A stretch of 64,000 nt of DNA from DASZFV01 sp036494575. Lineage in GTDB: Bacteria > Myxococcota_A > Polyangia > Fen-1088. Position numbers and translations under genes: made by a program. Where the stretch lies: positions 1-64,000 of the forward strand of contig DASXOE010000120.1 in assembly GCA_036494575.1 (NCBI GenBank), given 5' to 3'. Below the pieces are notes generated by a model, which saw only the letters and a program-made list of their open reading frames with translations, was not told the DNA's origin and did no database searches. Of the stretch, positions 14,384 to 22,113 are shown piece after piece. Position 1 is the stretch's first letter; the number at the start of each line of letters is the position of its first letter.

Positions 14384-15749
14384 TGTGCTCCCGGCGGCGG
14401 GCGCTCGTCGAGGTCTCGCTCGTGCCGGCCGAGACGAGCTCGTAGAGCACGGCGTGCTTGCCGTCCTGCGGGCGCAAGATCCGTCCGAGGCGCTGCACGT
14501 GCTCGCGCACTGAGGCGCTGCCCGAGAGCACGACGGCGACGTTGGCCGCGGGGATGTCGACGCCCTCGTTGAGGACCTTCGAGGTGGCCACGGCGCCGTA
14601 ACCGTCCTCACCCGAGCCGCGGGCGAGCCCGGCGAGGATCTCGCTGCGCTCGCGCACCTTCGTCTCGTGCGTGATGACCGGCACGAGAAAGCGCCGCGAC
14701 ACCTCGTACGCCGTGGCGTTGTCCTGCGTGAAGACGAGGACGCGGTCGGCGCGGTGCCGATCGAGCAGGAGCGCGAGGTAGTCGAGCTTGGCGGGCGCCG
14801 CGAAGGAGATCTCGCGCTGGCGGCGATAGGCCTGCATGGCGCGCCGGCCGTCGTCCGACCGCGACGAGCGGACGACGAAGTCCGTCCAACCCGAGGGGCT
14901 CGACATGCGGATCCCGTTGCGCGCCACGAAGTCGCGGTAGATCGCGCGCTCGGCGTCGTAGGCCGCGCGATCGTCGGGCGAGAGCTCGACGGTGAGGCGC
15001 ACAGTCTCGTAGTCGGACAAATAGGCGCCCGACAGGTCGACGATGTCCTTGCGGTACACGACGGGACCGATGAGCTCGGAGAGGTCGGCATGCCGCCCGT
15101 CGGCGCGCTCGAGCGTCGCGGTGAGCCCGAGACGAAATGGCGCGACGGCGGCCCGCGCCGCGAGGGCGTACACGGGGCCCGGCAGGTGGTGGCACTCATC
15201 GAAGACGACGAGGCCGAAGCGGTCGCCGAGGTGCTCCATGTGCAGGTGGGCCGAGTCGTACGTGCACACAGTGAGCGCCTGCACGTCGTATTCGCCGCCT
15301 CCGATGACGCCCACGGCGGTCCCGAAGGTCGTGCGCAGGACGTCGTACCACTGGCGCACGAGGTCGAGCGTGGGCGCGAGGACCAGCGCGCTACGCCGGC
15401 GATCCTCGATGGCGAGGCAGGCCAGCCAGGTCTTGCCGGCGCCCGTGGGCAGGACGACGACGCCACGTCCGTGGTGCGCGCGCCAGGCCTCGAGCGCCTC
15501 GGCCTGATACGGCCGTGGCTGGCGGTGCACGCGCGCGCCCGCGGGCAGCTCGTCGTAATGGCGCGCGCGATCCTCGACCTCGAGCGAGGCGTGCGCGAGC
15601 GCCCGGCGCAGCCCCGCGTACGCGACGGCCGGCGCGCGGTGGCAGGCGGTGCGCGGATCCCACACGCAGCCCGCGAACGGCGAAGGAGCTGCGGGGGGAA
15701 GTCCCCGCAGCTCCAGCGTACCGGACGAGAAGGTCAGCGTGAGGCCCAC
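14370..15749 (-). CDS. XPB-like superfamily 2 DNA helicase
   Basis: A 459-residue SF2 helicase of the XPB/RAD25 type. Motif I is LPTGAGKTWLA, motif II is VVFDECHHLPG (DECH), motif III is LGLTATLER, and motifs V/VI are VLNEGVDIPAANVAVVLSG and REHVQRLGRILRP. A damage-recognition-like N-terminal part (LTFSSGTLELRG...VWDPR) precedes the helicase core, and a thumb-like insert lies between the two RecA domains. The GTG start is at 15749; the frame remains open upstream, but the upstream residues are not conserved in style. It is coupled to the Bax1 nuclease downstream. A DNA repair or remodelling role is expected from the archaeal and bacterial pairs. Confidence 0.88.
   Translation of the reverse strand: MGLTLTFSSGTLELRGLPPAAPSPFAGCVWDPRTACHRAPAVAYAGLRRALAHASLEVEDRARHYDELPAGARVHRQPRPYQAEALEAWRAHHGRGVVVLPTGAGKTWLACLAIEDRRRSALVLAPTLDLVRQWYDVLRTTFGTAVGVIGGGEYDVQALTVCTYDSAHLHMEHLGDRFGLVVFDECHHLPGPVYALAARAAVAPFRLGLTATLERADGRHADLSELIGPVVYRKDIVDLSGAYLSDYETVRLTVELSPDDRAAYDAERAIYRDFVARNGIRMSSPSGWTDFVVRSSRSDDGRRAMQAYRRQREISFAAPAKLDYLALLLDRHRADRVLVFTQDNATAYEVSRRFLVPVITHETKVRERSEILAGLARGSGEDGYGAVATSKVLNEGVDIPAANVAVVLSGSASVREHVQRLGRILRPQDGKHAVLYELVSAGTSETSTSARRREHSAYR
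15685..15714 (-). other. Strong hairpin within the 5' end of the XPB gene
   Basis: GGAGCTGCGGGG and CCCCGCAGCTCC are perfect 12-base arms around a 6-base loop (GGAAGT). In the mRNA the hairpin begins about 35 bases after the start codon, within codons for LELRGLPPAAP. A hairpin this stable near a start could slow early elongation or occlude translation initiation. It could also be chance in GC-rich DNA. Confidence 0.4.
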
Positions 15750-15801
15750 CGCGCGCGAGCTTAGTTCACATCGCGCGCGGGCGTGGGCCGATCGTCGCGC
15801 G

Positions 15802-17088
15802 TTACTTGACCTCGAAGTACGAGATGTTGCCGATGGCCTTGCCGCCACCGTTGAGGCCGCTCGCGCGGTTGGCCGAGCCGTCGAACGTCACGAAGACGTT
15901 GTGCAGCCCGGAGACGCCCGTCGATGCGATGGTCGCGGTCTCGGCGGCCTCGAGCGTGAGCCCGCCCGTCGAGGTGGTCGTGATGTTGGCGATGATCGCG
16001 CCCGTGACCGAGTCGAGCCGGAGCTGGATGTGGTTGCCGGCGTTGACCGTCGAGATGTAGGCCACGAAGGCCTTGGTGCTGCCCGCGGCGCCGAACTGCA
16101 CGTCGTTGAGCTGAACCCAGTCCTGGTCGTCGACGCCCGAGATGCCCACGGTGCCGCCGACCATCGGGTAAAGAGTGACGCCGTTGCCGAACGTGTTGCC
16201 GCCCGTCGCGTCGTAGTTGCCCGCCTCCATGCGGTTGCGCAGGAAGATTGTGAGCGGCGCGTTCCACGTCGTGCCGTTCGGCGACTTGCACGAGCTGGCC
16301 GAGCAGATCTGCTTGCCGCCCGGACCCGTCGTGCACGTCTGCGTGCATGCCGAGGCGCAGGGCGCCGTCTTCGTGAAGAGGTCACAGCCGGTGCCGTTGA
16401 TGCAGAAGCGCTTGACCTGCATCGCGTGGTCGCCCTGCGCGCCCGCGCACGTGTACATCTGGGGCGGCGACGGGAAGAGATTGCCGAAGACCGCGCCCTC
16501 CTGGTTCGGATAGGTGACGTCATCACCCGTGGGGCCGACGCCCGACAGGCTCGAGGCGGCCGAGACCAGCTCGATCGACACGTGCTTGCCGTCGCGGTTG
16601 GCCATCGCCAGCAGGCAGGCGCTCACGCGCTCCTGGCAGCCGGCGTCGCAGGCTCCATTGAGCCAGGTCTGACCGAGACCGACGGCGCCCGGGAACGTGT
16701 ACATCGTGCCGTATTGATCGGCTTTGACGAGGTTCGTGCCGGTCTGGAGGGCGCACTTCGCAATGTACTTGACCATCATGCGCGTCGAGGCCGTCGTCAT
16801 GAGGCCGTTGGCGGTCGCGAGACCGTTGGCGGTCGCGAGACCGTTGGCGGTCGCGAGACCGTTGGCGGTCGCGAGGCCATTGGCGGTCGCGAGGCCGTTG
16901 ATGGTCGACAGGCCGTTGGCGGTCGCGAGACCATTGGCGGTCGCGAGGCCGTTATCGGCGGCGTTGAACAGAGGATCCTCCTCTTGCAAGGTCGCGGGCG
17001 CGTCCATGTTGGTGCACCCGACGAGGGGTGCCATGAGCAAAAGGAAGGGGACCGATCGCTTGACGGTTGGCTGACGGGTTGACTTCAT
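15802..17088 (-). CDS. NGL-repeat lipoprotein with CBM6-like C-terminal domain
   Basis: A 428-residue exported lipoprotein. The leader SVPFLLLMAPLVGCTNMD has a clear lipobox (LVGC). The motif QEEDPLF is followed by about eight hexapeptides NGLATA. A Cys-rich domain comes next, with YIAKCALQ, CQERVSACLLAMANRDG, EGAVFGNLF and LFTKTAPC, colinear with the shorter paralog at 12144-13013. The last 140 residues read like a carbohydrate-binding module of family 6: MEAGNYDATGG, VDDQDWVQLNDVQFG, HIQLRLDSVTGAIIANI and SGLHNVFVTFDGS. Glycan or matrix binding at the cell surface is therefore plausible. It has an AT-rich upstream region with promoter-like boxes. Confidence 0.82.
   Translation of the reverse strand: MKSTRQPTVKRSVPFLLLMAPLVGCTNMDAPATLQEEDPLFNAADNGLATANGLATANGLSTINGLATANGLATANGLATANGLATANGLATANGLMTTASTRMMVKYIAKCALQTGTNLVKADQYGTMYTFPGAVGLGQTWLNGACDAGCQERVSACLLAMANRDGKHVSIELVSAASSLSGVGPTGDDVTYPNQEGAVFGNLFPSPPQMYTCAGAQGDHAMQVKRFCINGTGCDLFTKTAPCASACTQTCTTGPGGKQICSASSCKSPNGTTWNAPLTIFLRNRMEAGNYDATGGNTFGNGVTLYPMVGGTVGISGVDDQDWVQLNDVQFGAAGSTKAFVAYISTVNAGNHIQLRLDSVTGAIIANITTTSTGGLTLEAAETATIASTGVSGLHNVFVTFDGSANRASGLNGGGKAIGNISYFEVK
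16801..16955 (-). repeat. 18-bp tandem repeat encoding NGLATA units
   Basis: About eight and a half copies of an 18-base unit, typified by TTGGCGGTCGCGAGACCG. Several neighbouring copies are identical, indicating recent duplication or gene conversion. One copy (NGLSTI) has diverged. The period keeps the reading frame. Confidence 0.88.
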
Positions 17089-17170
17089 GGGACGAGCCGA
17101 GCCTTTCTTTTCTGTACAGCGAGGTTGGGGTATAACCTCCTATTGCAATACGTGTGCTCACTTACGCTAA

Positions 17171-17203
17171 TAATTATATGTATAATTATACGTTCAATTT
17201 CAA
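17171..17203 (-). promoter_or_regulatory. AT-rich palindrome and candidate promoter of the long NGL lipoprotein
   Basis: TAATTATA (17171-17178) and TATAATTA (17181-17188) form a perfect AT-only palindrome around TG. It sits in a roughly 70-base AT-rich island in otherwise GC-rich DNA. On the minus strand it supplies two TATAAT boxes, and TTGAAA (17203-17198) lies 19 bases before the nearer one to the gene. The leader to the ATG at 17088 would be about 80 bases. Bases 17204-17294 hold no other feature I can see. Confidence 0.45.
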
Positions 17204-17294
17204 TAGGTTATTGGAACGCGATTAGACTCGTCGCATCATAATGTTGTGCGGCACGCAACGGGGCGTGGCCGATGAGACAACGAAGCCAGCGGGC

Positions 17295-18071
<777 letters not shown>

Positions 18072-18091
18072 GGGGACGCGCGTCCGGACTC

Positions 18092-18373
18092 CTACAGGAA
18101 CTCGCAGAGGTAGGCGCTGGGCTCGGCGGCGCGCACGTCGAAGCCGCTCTTGCCGGCGACCTCGAACGCGGTGCCCGCGGGGTAGGCACGCCATTCGGCG
18201 TTGGGCGCGAAGCGCGCGAAGAGCTCGCCGCTCGTGACGGACATGCGTTCGGGCGACTCGGTGCCGAAATGGTACTCGCCGGGCGCGATCACCCCCGCCG
18301 TCATGCGGCGCCCGTGGCGCTCGAAGCCGATGCTCTGAACGTTGCCATCGAAGTAGCTGTTGTGTTTCAGCAT
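18092..18373 (-). CDS. ppnP: Pyrimidine/purine nucleoside phosphorylase PpnP
   Basis: A 93-residue cupin of the YaiE/PpnP (DUF1255) family, which splits diverse nucleosides with phosphate to the base and ribose-1-phosphate. The family motifs are NSYFDGNVQSIGF at the N-terminus, GVIAPGEYHFGT, ERMSVTSGEL and the ending AAEPSAYLCEFL. It is full length. It is the first gene of a short minus-strand pair with the methyltransferase and is divergent from the rhomboid gene across 106 bases. Confidence 0.93.
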   Translation of the reverse strand: MLKHNSYFDGNVQSIGFERHGRRMTAGVIAPGEYHFGTESPERMSVTSGELFARFAPNAEWRAYPAGTAFEVAGKSGFDVRAAEPSAYLCEFL

Positions 18374-18479
18374 GGACGTGCGCGCAGCATAGCAGCAAGG
18401 CTCGGCGCGGCGGCGGCGCGCGCCCGCCGCCGCGGCGGCCGAAGCGGCGCGAGCGGACGCGCGGCGCTACACTCGGCGC

Positions 18480-19382
18480 ATGAGCGAGCCGGCGCCGAGC
18501 TCCGAGCAGGTGCTGCGCGCCACGGCGAGCCCGACGGTGGCCAGCGACTGGTCGCTCGTGCTCGCGTCGGCCGACATCGCGCACAGGGTCGTCGAGGGCG
18601 GCGGTGCGTTCTCGCTGGTCGTCGGGGCCGCGGACGCGAACGCCGCCGCCGAAGCGCTCGCCGCGTACGACGTCGAGAGCGTGCCCGCCGTGGTTCCGCC
18701 CGCGCCCGATCTCGGTCCGAGCGCGCTCGGCGTCCTGTCGGGCGCCGCCCTCCTCGCGATGTTCATCGTGACGGGGCCGCGCGACGTTCCCGCGCCCACG
18801 GCCTGGTTCGACGTGGGCAGCGCCTCGGCCGAGGCCATCGTCCACGGCCAATGGTGGCGCGCGATCACGGCGCTCACGCTGCACGCGGACGCGATGCACC
18901 TCGCGGGCAACGTCATCGCGTGCTTGATCTTCGTATCGGCGGTGGGCCGCTGGCTCGGGCCGGGGCTCGGCGCCGTGTTGATCGTCGGTTGTGCGTCGGT
19001 GGCGAACGGCCTGACGGCGCTCTGGCACCGCCGCGAGTTCGTCTCGGTGGGCGCCTCGACGGCCACCTTCGTGGCCATCGGTCTCGTCGCGGGCCTGCAG
19101 CTCGTTCGACGCTGGCGCTACGACGTGCGGCGCCGCTACGCCTGGCTGCCGCTCGGGGCGGCGCTCGGCCTCTTCGCGATGCTGGGCGTGGGCGAGCACG
19201 CGGACGTCGGGGCGCACCTGTTCGGTCTCTCCGTCGGAGCCGCCGCGGGCACCACCTTCGCCGGCACGGGTTTGCGCGCGCCGGGGCGCCTGGGGCAGGC
19301 GCTTCTCATCGCGCTCGTATCGGCGGTATTGGTAGGGGCATGGTCATTGGCGTTCCGAGCGTCCGGACGTGCGCTCCCGTGA
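18480..19382 (+). CDS. Rhomboid family intramembrane serine protease
   Basis: A 300-residue protein. A cytosolic N-terminal domain (about 1-65, ASDWSLVLASADIAHRVV...) precedes six or seven membrane segments. The rhomboid signatures are HLAGN at 140-144, the catalytic serine in VGASTA (Ser193) and the catalytic histidine in DVGAHLFGL (His246). Rhomboids cleave membrane-protein segments within the bilayer. The substrate is unknown. The gene ends 11 bases before the likely start of the next gene, and a GTG of that gene overlaps its stop codon. Confidence 0.9.
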   Translation: MSEPAPSSEQVLRATASPTVASDWSLVLASADIAHRVVEGGGAFSLVVGAADANAAAEALAAYDVESVPAVVPPAPDLGPSALGVLSGAALLAMFIVTGPRDVPAPTAWFDVGSASAEAIVHGQWWRAITALTLHADAMHLAGNVIACLIFVSAVGRWLGPGLGAVLIVGCASVANGLTALWHRREFVSVGASTATFVAIGLVAGLQLVRRWRYDVRRRYAWLPLGAALGLFAMLGVGEHADVGAHLFGLSVGAAAGTTFAGTGLRAPGRLGQALLIALVSAVLVGAWSLAFRASGRALP

Positions 19383-19393
19383 GGAGGAGCCGC

Positions 19394-20443
19394 TTGGCGC
19401 GCCTCTTCGGCCTGGTGGCGGCGTGCGCGCTGGGCTTGCTGGCGCTGCGAGCGGCGGCCGCCGAGGCGCCCGGCGGCTCCGCGGCCCCCGCTGGCTTGGT
19501 CCACGAGGCCATCACGAACGGGCAGCGCGGGAACGTCGTCGCCGTCACCGTGAGCGTCCAGAACGAGCTCGTGTTCGCCCAGCTCGTGCTCGCCTATCGG
19601 CCCGAGGGTGAGACCGACTTCCACGGGCGTGAGATGAAGCTCGTCGCTCCGGGCACCTATCGCGCCGAGATCCCGGCGCAGGGCACGCGGGGGCGCACCG
19701 TTGCCTACTATGTCGAGGCGCGTGACAGAGAGGGCGCGCCCGTGGCGGGGCGTGCCTCGGCGCAGAGTCCCCTCGTCATCCAGCTCGCGGGAGAATTGCC
19801 GGACGGTCCGCTCGCCAAGGACAGCGGCCGCGGCGCACGACCCGGCGAAGACGACGACGAGGGCGACGGCCTCGCCGGACACCGGCTCTTCGTCGGTCTG
19901 CTCGTCGGGACCGGCGCCGGCTGGGCGGCGGGAAACGGCGACACCAACGCGGACACGATGTACAAGCCGGCCGCGTTCGCCTTCGCGGGCCTGGGTCAGC
20001 TCGCGCCCGAGGTCGGCTATTGGCTCAGCCCGACGCTCATGATCTCGCTGCAGGGCCGCTTCCAGGCCGTGACGGGAACCACCGACGTCTACGCCGATGG
20101 GCGCATCTACCACACGGCGAATTATGCGGCCGCCGCGTTCGTCAAGACGACGTGGCTCGCGCGCCGGCCCGGGAGCGCGCACCCGTTCTTCTCTCTCTCG
20201 GCGGGCTTCGGACAGATCCGGCACGTCGTGACCTTCGATTCTCTGCGGGCCTGCGGTCCGAGCGGACAAGAGGTTTGCGTCGACACGATCGCCGCGGGCC
20301 CGGTCGCGGCGGGCCCGGGCGCGGGTGTCTTCATCGACCTCGGCGAGCACCTCGTGGGGGTCTTCGAGCTCGACACGCAGCTCACCTTCCCCACCTACAG
20401 CGTCAACGTCGACGGCGATCTCGGGCTCGCTGTGAGGTTCTAG
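19394..20443 (+). CDS. Exported protein with beta-barrel-like C-terminal region
   Basis: About 349 residues. A signal peptide (LVAACALGLLALRAAAAEA) is followed by an immunoglobulin-like segment (LVLAYRPEGETDF...GTYRAEIPAQGTRGRTVAYYVEARDREG). An acidic linker (GEDDDEGDG) leads to a C-terminal region of amphipathic strands ending in LGLAVRF, as in outer-membrane barrels. TTG at 19394 is preferred because AGGAGGAG sits 5 bases upstream; those bases would otherwise be rare AGG codons. GTG at 19379, overlapping the rhomboid stop, is the alternative. Coupling to the rhomboid gene suggests an operon. The function is unknown. Confidence 0.72.
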   Translation: MARLFGLVAACALGLLALRAAAAEAPGGSAAPAGLVHEAITNGQRGNVVAVTVSVQNELVFAQLVLAYRPEGETDFHGREMKLVAPGTYRAEIPAQGTRGRTVAYYVEARDREGAPVAGRASAQSPLVIQLAGELPDGPLAKDSGRGARPGEDDDEGDGLAGHRLFVGLLVGTGAGWAAGNGDTNADTMYKPAAFAFAGLGQLAPEVGYWLSPTLMISLQGRFQAVTGTTDVYADGRIYHTANYAAAAFVKTTWLARRPGSAHPFFSLSAGFGQIRHVVTFDSLRACGPSGQEVCVDTIAAGPVAAGPGAGVFIDLGEHLVGVFELDTQLTFPTYSVNVDGDLGLAVRF

Positions 20444-20486
20444 GCTTCGTTCTACGCTGCGGGCGCCACCGGCGCGTCGCGCGCTC

Positions 20487-22079
20487 TCACTGCGCGGTCG
20501 TGGCGTTCGCGCCGCCGGACGGCAGCGGCGGGACCAAGAAGGAGAGGTCCGCCTTCGCCGCGTCGGTCGCGGCCACCGCGGGAAAAGCCGACAAAGGCGG
20601 CGCGGTCTGGGGAACGCCGGCGAGGACGTGAGCCTCGACGCGCGTCGGAGCCACGTACCAGGAGCCTTGCCTCGGCGGCACGGGTTGCAACGTGAGCCGC
20701 TCGTCCCAGCCGAGCTTGGGAGCGCGCTGCCAAAGGGGATGGAGGTGCGTCGTCGAGTCGAGGCGCGGCGGGATGTAGAGCCCTGGCGGGACACGCTTTG
20801 TGATCTCGGCGGGCGGGACCTCGGCGAGCTTCACCTGCGCGAAGGACGGCGGCGGCATGTCGAGGCTCGCGGCGCGCGCCCGGCCCCGGGCGGTGTGCGC
20901 GTAGTACGCCGCGCGCAGCGGGCCAAGATGGATGGCTGACACGAGCTGGAGCTTCTTGTCGTAGAGCTGGGCGCCCGCGATCTCCTGGGCGAACTCCGCG
21001 ATCTGAATCGCCAGCTCGTCGCCGTGACGCGCGCGCAGCTCTCCCAGGATGAACGCGTCGGAGAGCGCGGCGTGGGTCAGACGCGCGATCTCGGTGGCGA
21101 GGCGATAGGTGGCCTCGATGGCCGCCGCGCGCTCGAGCGCCGTGGCCTTGTAGTCGGCGGCGGCCTTGGGCGCGGTGCTCGCCTCGGCCTGCCACGTCAG
21201 CGTCGAGGCGCTCGTCGCGAGCTTTTGCAAGACGAGGTAATCGGTGTCGAGCCGCGCCTCTTCCGCGAGGAGACGATCGGCGTGATAGCGGACGGCGGCC
21301 GCGAGCTCGGCGCGCTGCTCGACCGAGAACCGCCACTCGCCCCAATCGTCCGTCTTGAAGGCGTCGGGCGCGCTCAGGTTGCCCGCGGCGTCGAGCGTGG
21401 CGAGCTCGCCGGGTCCGAGCGTGAGCGGCTTGTCGAGCGCCCGCGGGCCCGCGACCTCGACCTCGCCGTGCTCGACGCCGATGCGTACGAGCCCGCCCGC
21501 CACGAGGCCGGCGGCGAACGCCGTGCCCTTCGCGGCCGCGATGGCCGTGCCCACCGAGGTGAGGAACGCGCCCTCGCCGCGCGAGCGCGGGCTCACGGAG
21601 ACGCGCGCGACTCCGTAGAGCAGCGCCACCGACGACGCCGGATCGGGGGACAGGGCGCGGTTGCCGACGACGATGACGCTCTCCTCGGCGAGCTGGACGA
21701 GGGTCTCGTCGGCGAACGCGACCGTTGCCTCCGTGTGCGGTCCCGTCCACACGGTGTCGCCCGAGAAGAGCGGCGTCTGAGCCGTCGCGTCGACGAAGCG
21801 ATCCTCGCCCACGCGCCTGACCGACACCGCGCCCCCGCTCCACATGAGCGACGCGTCGGGACCGACGCCCGTGGTCAGGAGGCCGCCTGGCTTGACGCCG
21901 ACGCGAGCCGTGAGGAGGTTGATGTCAATGCGCGGGACCACGGGGGCCGGCGGCGGCGTCGCGGGCGGCGCGGTCGGTCGTTCGGTGCGGCAGGCGAAGG
22001 GGGCGCTGGCGAGCGGGAGGACGGCGAGGAAGGAGAGCGCGAGCTGAAGGCGACGTGCTATCCGGCCCGCGAGCGCCAT
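20487..22079 (-). CDS. FecR-domain lipoprotein
   Basis: A 530-residue exported protein. The leader LQLALSFLAVLPLASAPFACRTE suggests a lipoprotein or Sec substrate. A FecR-type domain spans about residues 95-240: LFSGDTVWTGPHTEATVAFADETLVQLAEES and then the repeat of VGTAIAAAKGTAFAAGL...VEHGEVEVAG. The C-terminal half is helical and Ala/Leu-rich (ALERAAAIEATYRLATEIAR), ending in a Pro-rich segment. Stand-alone FecR domains in large periplasmic proteins are common in myxobacteria and are not tied to iron signalling; no sigma factor or TonB receptor is adjacent. It lies 34 bases after the pseudokinase gene. Confidence 0.8.
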   Translation of the reverse strand: MALAGRIARRLQLALSFLAVLPLASAPFACRTERPTAPPATPPPAPVVPRIDINLLTARVGVKPGGLLTTGVGPDASLMWSGGAVSVRRVGEDRFVDATAQTPLFSGDTVWTGPHTEATVAFADETLVQLAEESVIVVGNRALSPDPASSVALLYGVARVSVSPRSRGEGAFLTSVGTAIAAAKGTAFAAGLVAGGLVRIGVEHGEVEVAGPRALDKPLTLGPGELATLDAAGNLSAPDAFKTDDWGEWRFSVEQRAELAAAVRYHADRLLAEEARLDTDYLVLQKLATSASTLTWQAEASTAPKAAADYKATALERAAAIEATYRLATEIARLTHAALSDAFILGELRARHGDELAIQIAEFAQEIAGAQLYDKKLQLVSAIHLGPLRAAYYAHTARGRARAASLDMPPPSFAQVKLAEVPPAEITKRVPPGLYIPPRLDSTTHLHPLWQRAPKLGWDERLTLQPVPPRQGSWYVAPTRVEAHVLAGVPQTAPPLSAFPAVAATDAAKADLSFLVPPLPSGGANATTAQ

Positions 22080-22113
22080 GGGGGGCTCAGTATGGAGGAG
22101 TCGGGGCGCCGAG

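Noticed and set aside
16801..16955. CRISPR-like array
   Set aside because: Contiguous 18-base coding repeats with no spacers and no cas genes nearby.
20487..22079. FecR-type anti-sigma regulator of iron uptake
   Set aside because: There is no sigma factor or TonB receptor adjacent and the protein is exported rather than a membrane-spanning FecR.
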